Source: Nymphaea colorata (Eukaryota; Streptophyta; Magnoliopsida; Nymphaeales; Nymphaeaceae). From it: a stretch of 60,000 nt of DNA. Under the pieces are notes generated by a model. The model searched no databases. It saw only the letters and a program-made list of their open reading frames with translations, and was not told the origin of the DNA. Shown in pieces: positions 24,516 to 36,700 of this stretch. The stretch is taken from positions 14,674,854-14,734,853 of the forward strand of contig NC_045147.1 of assembly GCF_008831285.2 (NCBI RefSeq), read 5' to 3'. The number at the start of each line of letters is the position of its first letter. Within the stretch, counting starts at the first letter, position 1. The position numbers were made by a program, and so were the translations under genes.

Positions 24516-27500
24516 GCCATACCCCCACACCCAAGTTTTTGGAAAATGATTCGTACCCGCACCTATGTGACATAGGTATTAGTGCAAAATTGATCATCAT
24601 TTGCTTTTTCTTTTGAAAATATTCCTTAATTCTGTTCTTCAGGTTAGTGTGATTTTTTGAAGGACTAACTTGGACTTGTGATCAAGTTAGCCTCAAGTTT
24701 AGCTCCTCTTGTACTCTGTGTAGTTAAATCATAAATGTGCTATGAGCTCCTAGTTGGTAGGCAGCATAAAAAGCCGAGTCATTGCCTACATGGTTTTGAG
24801 GCAGAACTAGTTGGTCTTCCTTGGGTGTACAGACAAGGACAAGAAGAAAGAATGAGGACTTGGAGAAATAAAGGATGAGTATGGGGGTTTTGAAACCTCT
24901 AACCTCGATCAAAGATGGAGAGAGAGAAAAGGTTGGAGTTTTAAAGTGAAATGGTTAAAGAAAGATAAATATTTGGTTAGCCATGCTGCATCTACCTGCC
25001 TAGTTTGCTGCTTGCCCTTGGCCTGTTGTGGAAATGAAGCTTGTACATGGATATGGTACTTTCCTTGCATGTCTTTAATTGCTTCAATATTTTTGTCAAC
25101 ACACATGATTTTTGTGTACACTTTTCATCTTTGTGTAGTATTGCATATTGTAATCTTTCTAAGCATTTGTGTGTTGAAGGATTGTTGTGTTTACCTATCT
25201 ACAACAGTGCTTGACCTTCTGAGTCCTTGTTCTTCGTTCCTAATTTCATTACTGTGCACATGGCCTTTGCTTAGCAGATTAGTTATCATTAGTTGTTAAG
25301 CATTTCCAAGTTTATCTTGAGTTCAACATTTGCTTCCTCTCTGAAGTTGCCATGCATTTTCACCAATATCTTTATTATTTTTTTTAGTGGATTTGGATCA
25401 GCACATCCATTGATTGGAATGGTTGAACTAATGTTCGCTTCATTGCACTTTCTTTGTGCTGTTGTCTCAGATAAATCAACTAGAGAAAGATAAGGATGTT
25501 GTTGCACAATCCCAAGCCATAGAGACACTACAGATGTTACCTCAGTTGTCCTTTGCCGTCGTTAATGCACTCAATAATTTTCTCAATGACTCAAAGGTTA
25601 CATATCATCCCATGGATGCTTCTGTCTTGAGCTACATCATACTCTGATTGTATTGATTCTAAATTACAGTTTGTACGCTATGCAGGGCTTTTGGAGGGTC
25701 CGTGTTGAAGCAGCCTTTGCATTGGCTCACACAGCCTCTGAGGTGCAATTTCATAACTCAGATATCCTTATGGACCTTATCTGGTTGTTGATATCGAGAA
25801 ATGATGAGCCACCTGGTGTCATATCTTGAGTCTCCATGAGCATTTTCCATTTTCCTTAAATTTGCATCAGACAAAAGATGAAAAGTTTAGGTTTGAAGGT
25901 CTTCATGCTTATATAGAATGTTTGTAATTTCAACTTGATATCCTAGAGCTTAATAGCTTTATGCTCATGCTTTTTTGTCCTTATTGCTAATATATGGTGT
26001 TGCAACTGGGTTAACCATTCATCTGGTCATTAAGTTCGTTTCATCTTTTAATCATTTTAACATGTCAAATACTATGGTGTCGGCTCTACTATTTGATGGT
26101 GATGGTTAATTTTGACATGTAATTTGTTGTTGGAGATGAAGAGTTCCTAGATGAAAGTCATAGTCTGTCCTTTGTGGAGAAGTTAGTGTTTTTTCCCACA
26201 ATTTGGGCAAGTTTCATAAGAATTCTATTGCCAAAGGAGGTGAACATATTCTAGATGGAAGTCATAGTTGATATTTTTTGATAGTCATGGTTCCTATGTT
26301 ATTTTGTGCCGTTCTTCATTCTTATAATCATGTTTTTGCTTGCAGGAAACTGATTGGGCTGGAATGCAACATTTGATTAAGTTTTATAAAAGCAGAAGAT
26401 TTGATCCTAATATTAGTTTGCCTAAGTAATGTGCTTTTTGGTTCTCTTCACAGCTATAAGCCTTTACATTTTTGGAAGCAATAATTTTGTATCATGGCAT
26501 CATAGTGGTCTTCTCTTCCTGCTTTTCAGGCCAAACGACTTCCATGATTTCCCTGAATATTTTGTTCTTGAGGTAATGAAAGGAGGTAGGATTTGGATCA
26601 TTTCATTGTTTTGCATATGTATGTTTTTTTGTCTTTTTCCTATATTAAATGTTTATCTGTCAGATTCATCCTTCTGGTTATATTTGGTTAGCTGTAGTAC
26701 ATCTTCCTTATGCTATTCTATTTCTGGTGTTGAAAATGTGGAATAAAAACTTAGCTGCAGTTAACAATTTGTTGAAATTTTGACATAAAAAACAATCTTT
26801 ATCCTTGAAAATTTGTGGGGCTTAGTCATTTTTAAGGAACACATGGCAGAGTATGCAAGTTTTTAATAATTTCCATTAAAATTGTGAGAATCTTCACTAA
26901 AACATCACCGAATCACGTCTCTCCGTCTGAAAATAAGGAGGATGGAGAATAGAGAATAGAAGAAGGCAATGAAGGTAAGAGAACCGGCGGCCAATGCAGC
27001 CACACTATGCTTGATCTCTATTATTAAAACATAAACCTAATTAGGTTACAACAAAAAGAGGAATAAAACATGAAGTAATTACAAGAGGTGCCACCACTTA
27101 GACGTGAAGACATAAAAACGAAGTGGATCGGGTCTGAACAGACCCGATCCAGACCCGATCCCTTTACATTGATGCGTACAGACTTAACAGCCCCCCTCAA
27201 GTTGTGCATGAGATTTGATCATGCACAACTTGTTTTTCAAATCCCAAAAATGCTGCCCTGTAAGACCTTTGGTAAAAAGATCCGCTATTTGTTCACTGGT
27301 GGATATATAAGTGGGCAATATCTCGGCTTCTTCAACCTTCTGACGAATGAAGTGTTGATCAATCTCAATGTGCTTGGTACGATTATGCAAAATGGGGTTG
27401 AAGGCAATTTTGATGGCGCTTTGATTGTCGCATGGCAATGAGGACTGAACAATAGGTAGATGAAGCTCTCCAAGCAAATGTCGTAACCATGATGCCTCAG

Positions 27501-30500
27501 CTGTCCCTGCAGCCATTGCTCTATACTCTGCCTCAGTGCTAGATCGGGCAACGGCACGCTGCTTTTTACTGCTCCAACAAATGAGATTAGAATCAAGAAA
27601 AAGGCAGAAACCTGAAACTGAGCGTCGGTCATCAGGATCTCCTGCCCAGTCTGCATCAGTATAAGTATATATGCTATGTCCAAGAGAAACATTGGGACAC
27701 TTTGTATAGATCAATCCATCCCCAAGAGTAGCTTTGAGATACCGTAAGATCCGCTTAGTAGCATCCATATGTCCTTCTGTGGGTGCATGCATAAATTGAG
27801 AGATCTGATTTACAGCATAGACTATGTCTGGGCGCGTAAAGGTAAGGTATTGTAACATACCAACAATGCTGCGATAGAAGGTAGGATTTGAATAGGCAGC
27901 AGTTCCATCAGAGGCAGCCAATTTAGTGTTTAGAACACTAGGAGTAGTTATGAGTTTGCAATTAATCATACCTGCCCTGGCCAAAATATCAAGAGTATAC
28001 TTATGCTGCGTAAGAGTCAATCGATCATTTGCTCTATCAAGTTCAACACCCAAGAAGTACCGAAGTTCGCCGAGATCTTTCATCTTGAATTCTTGCTGCA
28101 ACAGATCCTTAACATAAGATATATGAGAAGAAGAATTCCCAGTTATAACAATATCATCTACATAGATAAGTAACCAAGTGGTAGCTTCTTCGGTATGATA
28201 CATAAACAAGGAATGATCTAGAGAGCTTCGTAGAAAACCAGCTTGTTGTATATGATGAGAAAACCGATCGAACCATGATCTAGAAGCTTGCTTCAGCCCA
28301 TATAAAGACTTGTGTAACTTACAAACCCATTTTTGAGGATCATGAGTATTGTAGCCGGGAGGTTGCTCCATGTATACCTCTTCCTTAAGAATCCCGTGTA
28401 GAAAAGCATTTTTGACATCTAACTGATAAAGAGGCCACCCATATGAGACTGCAAGAGAAATAATCACACGTATTGTGCCCATCTTGATAACCGGACTGAA
28501 TGTTTCATCATAATCTTCCCCATATTGTTGTGTGAAACCACGGGCCACAAGACGTGCTTTATGTCGATCAATGCTACCGTCTGGCTTATATTTCAGTTTG
28601 TAGACCCATTTGGAGCCCACAACATTCTTATCAGTTGGACGAGGGACAATCTGCCAAGTCTGACACTCATGCAATGCTGCCATTTCCTCATTCATAGCTT
28701 CAACCCAACATTTTTCCTTACTTGCATGGTGATAGGATTTTGGTTCGACCTTCTTGCTGACTTCTGTCATAAACAACTGAAAATCTAAAGAAAAGTTGTT
28801 ATAACTTACCCACCGATCAATGGGATGTCGCACACGTTGGGACTGACGTGGGGCTGCATTAGGAGCTGATCGCCTAGAGTACACAAGGCCTGAGAACCGA
28901 CTATGTATAGGTGAATCATGGGGTTGTGAGGATGAGGGCATGCTGTCCAAGGAATCTCTCACAAGTGTCTCAGCCTCATTAACATCTTGCTCCTCGTGCT
29001 CAATCAAACGGTCAGTCCCTTGTCTTAGGATTTCAGCATGCAGCCAAGTATCATAAATCTCATTTTTATCCTTGAGTGTCATGCAAGTAGCCTTGGGATC
29101 TTGTAACCTGTTTTCATCGAAAACAACATGCCGTGAAATATGAACACGCCCAGTTTTAGGGTTGTAACATCTATAACCCTTGTAGTTTTCTGCATACCCT
29201 ACGAATCTGCACAAAATAGCACGATCTTGAAACTTGTTACGTAAGGAAACATCAACATGCACATAGCAAACACATCCAAAAACACGCAATTCCTCATAGC
29301 GTGGCTGCTCTTGATGTAATAAAAAATATGGGGATTTGCCATCAAGCAAAGCCAATGGCAGTCGATTTATAACATGCACAGCCGTATGAAAAGCCTCAGT
29401 CCACAATGTCATGGGTAAGTCTGTGTCATGCATCATGCTGAGCGCGCTTTCAACAATATGTCTATGTTTCTGTTCAGCAATTCCATTTTGCTGAGGAGTA
29501 TGTGAGCATGAAATCTGTCTAGTGATCCCATTATCTAGTAGATACTCAGTAAATTCATTAGAAATAAATTCACCACCACCATCACATTGAAAATGCACAA
29601 TATTACTGGAGTATTTATTTCGAACCAAGGCATGGAATTGAGTAAACAAACGGAAAACTTCAGATTTGTGTTTCATGAAGTGTATCCAAGTATGTCGAGA
29701 ATATGAATCTACAAAAATGACATAGTACCTACTCCCAGAAGAAGAGGGAATTGGAGCAGGCCCTCAAACATCAGAATATATGGTGTCAAAAATCCTTGAA
29801 GCTCTTTTATTAATTGACTGAAAAGGAAGAGCATGGCTCTTACAAAGATGACAACTCGAGCACATGCTGGACTCACTGACTGAACTCAGACTGGACTTAT
29901 CTAAGAGTCCGTCTGCAACAAGACTTCGAACAAAAGACTGACTACAATGAGCTAACCGACCATGCCAAATGGATGACTTATTATATTCTGCGACATTGAC
30001 TTCATTATGACTTGAAGAACATGAATCTGGAGGGTGAGGTTTGGACAGCTTTGGAGCTTCTTCAAGGACATACATATCTCCTTTGTGAGTGCCCTCAGCG
30101 AATGTCTTCTTGGTTTGAGCATCCTTGACATAAACAGAAGATGGTGTGAATTCAACAGAGGAGTGAGTATCATCAATAAGTTTGGACACTGAGATAATAT
30201 TTTTCTTGACACTTGGAACAACAAGGACATTCTTTAATGGAATGGAAGAAGAACCCATGGATATTTGTGCATTTCCAATGTGCGATATTGTGTGATGGGA
30301 ACCATCTCCCGTGACTACTGAGCCTTGATCTAAATAAGGGGAAACACTAGAGAGATTACCTGTGTCACCAGTAACGTGGGCTGCTGCTCCAGAGTCCACA
30401 TACCACTCTCCTTGCTCATTTTGCTTCAAGTTAAGTTTGGATAAGGCTGTCATTAGAAGTTGCTGCACGTCTGCTGAAACCTTTGAAGTTGGATTTGATC

Positions 30501-33500
30501 CAGACGAGGATGGAGCTGACCCCGCTACTGTCCTATTCTCGTGCCTGACCTAACTATTCTTGTTCTGAGGATTGTGCCAACATTATGATGTTATATGCCC
30601 CTTCTTGTTGCAATAGAAGCATGTCGGGATTCTCCTAGATGTGGCAGAGGTAGTATTCATGCCTGGCGGTGTTGGGAGAATCCCTCTTCCCATGCCTGTC
30701 TGAGGAGTCCAAGAACGAGTGCGATTTCCTTGCAGTGCGTGAGTTCCTGTGATCAATACATTGTGGCTGTTGGAAGGAACCAGATTATGTCGTTGAACTC
30801 GACTAGCTTCATGTTGAAAAAGCTTGGCCTTTAGATCTTCAAAAGATGGGAGAACAGGTAAGACTTCCAAGGCTGTGCAAAAAATATCAAATTCCGTTCC
30901 CAGTCCACTCAAGGCTTGTTGGACTTTGTCTTTGTCGCTGACGGGATGTCCAATTGCAGCAAGCTGATCACTAACACTCTTGATTTCATTCAAATACTCC
31001 AAAACTGTACGCGTCCCACGCTTGATATCCTGAAATTGCCTTCTTAATTGTAGAAAACGTGCTTCCGAGACTTGAGAATATGTTGTAGCAAGGGTAGACC
31101 ACAACTCTAGGGCAGTTAAATCATCATCAATACCTCCCAATACCTCTTCTGACAAGGTAGAAGTGATATAAGCAACAAGAGACTGGTCGTGAGCCAGCCA
31201 AACTTCATATTCGGGATTGCTCTCAGGAAGAGTTTCATATTCAAAACTGATTTCACTTCCAGCCGAGGCCCCAACACCTTTATCTCCCACGACTGTCTTC
31301 TTTATTTCACGGTTAACATACTTTGGAGGTGCTGGAGTAGTCCCATCGATGTGCCCATACAGTCTATGGCTCTTAATAAATGGGACAATTTGGCGTTTCC
31401 AAGTCAAATAATTACTATGGTTCAGTTTTTGAGAGATGAGTTGTGAGAGAAAACTAGAGGATAGAAGAGGGGGAGCCGGCTGGTCCATGATTGAAAAAGA
31501 GGATTAGAACAGACGATTTGGGCAGAATTTTAGAGATCACGATAGAAATTAGGGCAAATTAGGGCAGACCGTGTGACTTAGGGCAAAAAACAGAATTTAG
31601 GGCAACAGAAATTAGGGCAAATCGTGGGATTAAGGGCAGAAACAGAGTTTGAGGATAACCACGGTAGAAAATAAGATTTAGGGCAGAATACTCCAAGCAC
31701 GGCAGAAAATAAGATTTAGGGCAGAATACTTCAAGAAGAAATCACTCACCGGAGGACGATGTAACCTGGCTCTGATACCATGTGAGAATCTTCACTAAAA
31801 CATCACCGAATCACGTCTCTCCGTCTGAAAATAAGGAGGATGGAGAATAGAGAATAGAAGAAGGCAATGAAGGTAAGAGAACCGGCGGCCAATGCAGCCA
31901 CACTATGCTTGATCTCTATTATTAAAACATAAACCTAATTAGGTTACAACAAAAAGAGGAATAAAACATGAAGTAATTACAAGAGGTGCCACCACTTAGA
32001 CGTGAAGACATAAAAACGAAGTGGATCGGGTCTGAACAGACCCGATCCAGACCCGATCCCTTTACATTGATGCGTACAGACTTAACAAAAATGACCTGCT
32101 CTTGTGTTTATATCATTGTCACAAAAAACGCCGTTATTTTAAAAAAAAACGCGTATTATACGTTAAAAACGTCTTTACCGTATAAAACGGGAATAAAACG
32201 CGTTTTTTTCAAAAAAACGTTTAAAAATAAAAGATGCGTATAAAACGCGTTTTATACCGTCTTCCACGTTTTTTAAGACATATGTTTTTAAAAGAAATGG
32301 CACGCGTGTAATATTTGTAAAAGAATTGGTTTTTTGTAACTTGGATGCTCCTTTTAATGGCAAAAACGTCTTTTTAAAGGATGGCATGCGTGTAATATTT
32401 GTAAACGAATTGGTTTTTTTTAACTTGGACGCTCCTTTTAATGGCAAAAATGTCTTTTTAAAAGATGGCACGCATGTAATATTTGTAAAGGAATTGGTTT
32501 TTTTAAACTTGGATGCTCCTTTTAATGGCAAAAACGTCTTTTTAAAAGAGAAAGAGGCTTATTAACTTCCCGCCATCCTCTCCTTTTTCCGTTTTGATTT
32601 TCTCATTTCCCGCCTCTTGCTGGAGTTCACTTGGGAGGGGAAGGGGAAGAATTTATTAACTTTAAAGTTTAAACTTTATTTTCAATTTAAACTTTATTTT
32701 CAATTTTTAAGTTGGCAAATTGTTTCAGACATGTACCTAAAATTTGTTGCTTATCTAACTATTTTCCAATGTCTTTTTAATTTCTCATTTATTTTATTTT
32801 TATATAATTGTTAGGATTTTTTTATTTATTTTTTAAAAATTTACCGTCTTTTTTCCCGTTTTATTCCCGAGATTTTTTTTCTCGCCGTATTATACCCGTT
32901 TTTTTCCTCGCCGTATTATACCCGTTAGCGTCTTATGTGACAATGGTTTATATTGGTATTATCTGATCTTGTATTAATCAAGTTTTTATTTCCTATAGTT
33001 TTATGTTTCTCATTTCTAACACGAATGGAATATGAGCTTAGTTGCACTCCCTACAGCATAAAAACTGGTGGGGAGTACTCTCCCAAGGCCTATGCATGCT
33101 TTGGCTTGCACAAGAGTGATTGGCCATGCGACCTATAATCTTGTGTTAAAGATTTCGTCGGGAAAATGGCTGCAGTGGAAAATCACCATCATTCTGTCAG
33201 TCATCTTGCTTGAGTGTTTGTTTTCCAAATAGACAAGTTTAGCATTTAGATTCTATTCTTAAAAATGTGGTTTGTGTTTAATGGGCTTGAAATTAAAGAT
33301 TCTCCTACATTCATTTAAAAAAATATATTTCATATAAATCTGTGCTTTTCATAGCTTGTTGCATTAGACACTTTATATTAGCACCTTTGACCAGAGCCGC
33401 ATGTTAGTGTCTATGTGAAAACAACATAGTTGGCAAACCCAACGGTTCGACTCAGGAATCACCCGAGTCAGCACGGATCATCCAGAAACTGGGCCACATC

Positions 33501-33719
33501 CTAGACTTGACCCATGTAAGACCGATTTTTAGAGGAATCGGGCCAGGATTGCTTGAATCGCCCGAGATTGTTGAATCTGATTGGGATTACCTGATTTATC
33601 AAGTTATTTCTAATCATCCTGTTTTAACTTTTATCGCCCAGTTTGACACTTAAAAGTCTAAACCAGCCTGATAAAGTTTACAAGTTGTCAGCAGGTTGTT
33701 CCCACTAACAACTTCGACT

Positions 33720-33758
<39 letters not shown>

Positions 33759-36700
33759 GGGTTTGACCAAAGTGAGGTCACTGGCACCAGCTATTCATCT
33801 GGAGCCTGAGGATAAGGTAAGTGAGTCCCTCTTTCTCTCTCTCTGTCTCGTTCCAACGGGGATAGGAGTCTCAGTTCAGGAACCCCCAATCCCCCTTTGT
33901 CTCTCTTCTTGAGTTCCCTACAATGGGGATAGGGGTCAACTCCATCTCTCTAGCAGCGACGGATGATTTTACAAATGTGGTTGTGTTTCATTGCCTTATA
34001 GGCTTATACCTATTTCGAGTTATAAGCATATGATTTATAAATATGTGATTGTGATCTTTGTGAAAAATTATGGTTTGACTCTCCTGAGTCAGTCAGTCAA
34101 CTCATTGATCCAGTGACTCGGTTGTCAGCTGATCTGGGGCTGATTCTTGTGTTTGCCAACGAATAAGTGCAATAGACATGTCGAACAAGACAACATTATA
34201 TTGCTATGCTCATGTTAGGGCCCATCATAGGCTTAGTTTATTTCTCTGTGAGGTCTTAGGTTGTGCTTCCTTTTCATCTTTTCCATAGCAAACTCTTGAA
34301 AAAATGTAATGTACATAACCAAGAGGACATCATCATGCTGTTGTGCTCATGTTAGTGCCCTTTATGTGAATTATTTATTTCTCTGTGAGGGTTTAGCTTG
34401 TGTTTTTTTTTCATCTTCGCAAACTCTTAAAGTTATAATCATCTACTGTTTTCAAGAATGTATCTAGTCCTCTTAGCATATTAATGATTAATGGAGGGTC
34501 TGAATTGTTGTGTTTAAAGTATTTTGTTTCCTGGAAACTTGCTTTCACATATTTTGATGCCTAGCGGCCTCCACTTCTTGAGTTATTTCAAATCATAGTT
34601 TATACAAAGCTCCCCTTGAATATCTCATTTTTTGTTTCTGTGCAGGCTATACCACATGCGATTGCCAGGGTCAGATCTGCACATAATAAAAGTCCAAAAG
34701 AAGCTGTCGAATTTGTTCTACAACTATTAAAGGTATTAAGAGTGCATCCATTTGTTTACTTTTGAAGAATGATACGTCTGTACTAACTATGTTCCCCAGT
34801 ATTTTTTGTATGTGACACAGACATTTCCTCTCGAGTTTGATATTGCCCTGGTATATGTAGTTATTGAAAAGCTTTATAAAAATGACCATAAATATATGCA
34901 TCTCTATTCATATGGCATAGGTCTAATCCCAGATGTGGAATGAAAGATAGTGATGTGGTTGTATGATAAATCCAGTCTGAGCTGGGTCCGAGAACTTTTG
35001 CTTGAGATTATGGACTTAGCAGTGATGGATTTGGGAAATCTATCATGTGCTTTCAAATGTCTGAAAGCTGATTCAAACTTGAAGAAGATCATCTCTCTAG
35101 ATCTTAGGAATTTTCCAAGACCAACACACCATCACCATCTTACTATTCCTTGTGAAAAAATTGTGGTGGTCCAGTGGGTTGCAAGCACCATGATTGAATA
35201 CCAAGGCCAATTATGTAGATGAAAGACTAGTGTTTTCGGGGTTGAAGAACTGTTTAGGATAGGTAACCAGATTTAGGAATTAAAGGAGTGGGTGCTATCA
35301 AATCCCTGCCCATCTCCATCTTGTTCTGCTTCCTGGAGAGTGTCGGTGGAGGTGTAAAGAGGAAGAAGGGGGGTAATGTCAGAGGGAGAAGGGAAAGTTG
35401 GACCAAATAGGAAGAAGATACGAGAAGATTTGCTTATGAAAAGGAGTGAAAGGAAACGAGGAAAACATGCTGAAAAAGGAAAAAAGGGCAGTGTGGAGGA
35501 GGTCCCTGCATCTATCTAGACAGCACGTAGGTGGTCTAGCTTAGTCGATTGCATAGGTGCCCTAGCTTAGGCCTGTGGCTTGCCTAGATCACCTAGGCAT
35601 TCTTTTGCCTTCCTATAAGACGGTTATTTTAGGGAGAAGCTCAATTTTATATTCTTCAGAAAATGATATGATAGTTTTTATTCTTTTTTGACATACTTTT
35701 AAACAAGCGATGGTACCTTCAACTTATTAGACATCAGCCATATTGGATATTATAGAAACACATGATCATTGGAGCAACTATATAAATCATAATTAGTTCT
35801 GAATCAGAACTTCAAAAAGGTACTGTGTATATGGCAGATGATCATGAGACATTATGTTTTTTCACAAATGTTGATTTAAACTGGATAACATGCTAGAGTT
35901 TGTGATTCAGTATTACACATGTTGGTTTATCCTGTCTAATATCTTGAAACTATTACTTTTGGTTGTTTTTGGACTGTCCTAGGTGTGTTTATGCTGCTCC
36001 CTTGTTTTATATGATACTCATCGTTTATCAATGTATGCTGTTTTTAGCAATTGTTCATTAATGTTTTCTTTGTCTAATAAAGAGTTAGCGGTTCCTTTTT
36101 CCTGCTCATTTACGAAGAATGACTCTTTTCTTTTAATACCTTTCCAGTACAATGATAACAGTGGAAATCCATACTCTGATGTCTACTGGTTATCTGCACT
36201 AGTTCAGTCCATTGGGGAGCTTGAATTTGGTCAGCAGGTTTGTGTGCAATCTTGTGCTTTTTGTCTTTATAGACTGTGAAGCTTTCTTTATGATGTTTCT
36301 AAATGATATAATCTATTTTCTCTTTCTCCTTTACATGATGACACTTTTCTCTAGCGAATCATTTCTTTACCTTCTATTTCCTTGTTTTCCCCTAAGTCAC
36401 CTGGACGTGTCTGAAGGGTGCTGGCACACGCTTCAACACGACTCGCATGTGTGTGCTGATTCGGCACTGATGCGGCGGAATTGTTTTGACACGCGCCCGA
36501 CTCAGGTCAAAGGTGAATCGGGTGTGGTCAAAGTGCTCGGATGTCATATTCGTCTGCAATTTTTTTTTTTGAAAAATTTTATTTCATAAGCCCCGATGGG
36601 TTTCGTCTAGGAAACCCTGTTAGCCGCTGCAGCAGCAGTCTGGGAAACCCTGTTAGCCGCTGCTGCTGCTGCTTTGGGCTGTGCTTCCATCGCCCAACGA

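Larger units (their letters stand above)
20554..25470 (+). other. TAF2 intron 14, 4.9 kb
   Basis: The intron lies between the exon ending CAGATGTGG and the exon starting ATAAATCAACTAGAG. It holds an inverted-repeat element (about 22158-22505), a purine run (about 22420-22460), a cytosine-rich pyrimidine block (24180-24350) next to a CGGGTAC-rich segment (24000-24120) that may be an element relic, and an AT/GT microsatellite (about 24463-24512). Its open frames, such as 20600-20908 and 21681-21995, show no domain. Confidence 0.75.
27184..31488 (-). pseudogene. Copia Gag-Pol polyprotein frame broken by three stop codons
   Basis: One continuous frame of 1435 codons runs from the ATG at 31488 to a TAA at 27184-27186, which lies just inside the 3' LTR. 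It contains three in-frame nonsense codons: TAA at 30583-30585 (inside the zinc knuckle), TAG at 30550-30552, and TGA at 29764-29766 (start of the integrase core). No frameshift is needed. Domains in order: Gag, CCHC knuckle, protease (DSGAAAHV, about 30375-30397), GAG-pre-integrase (HGRLAH and CXXC), integrase core (CDGGGEF, about 29580), reverse transcriptase (YVDD at 28153-28164), RNase H ([15 protein letters not shown] at about 27514-27541). Each stop is one transition away from a common sense codon. Confidence 0.9.
26883..32087 (-). mobile_element. Complete Ty1/copia LTR retrotransposon inserted antisense in TAF2 intron 18
   Basis: A 5205-bp element bounded by two 307-bp LTRs (26883-27189 and 31781-32087). 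I read these as identical, which indicates very recent insertion. The LTRs run TG to CA, with a perfect 5-bp target duplication AAAAT. On the minus strand the order is 5' LTR, tRNA-iMet primer site, leader, gag, protease, integrase, reverse transcriptase, RNase H, polypurine tract, 3' LTR. Integrase before reverse transcriptase defines copia. The reading frame is interrupted by three nonsense codons, so this copy is probably not autonomous. Confidence 0.97.
26573..34645 (+). other. TAF2 intron 18, 8.1 kb, transposon-filled
   Basis: The intron lies between exon 18 (ending GTTCTTGAG) and exon 19 (starting GCTATACCACAT). About 5.2 kb is a Ty1/copia insertion and 0.83 kb is a hAT-type nonautonomous element. 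A further candidate element lies at 33429-34160, and a diverged local duplication at 34187-34430. Without these the intron would be about 1-2 kb. Confidence 0.85.

Noticed and set aside
32175-32565. Repetitive proteins on both strands at the 84-bp array
   Set aside because: The period is a multiple of three, so any open frame repeats; the array lies inside a nonautonomous element.
34653-35222. Open frames around TAF2 exon 19
   Set aside because: Apart from the 87-bp exon 34646-34732 they read intron sequence.
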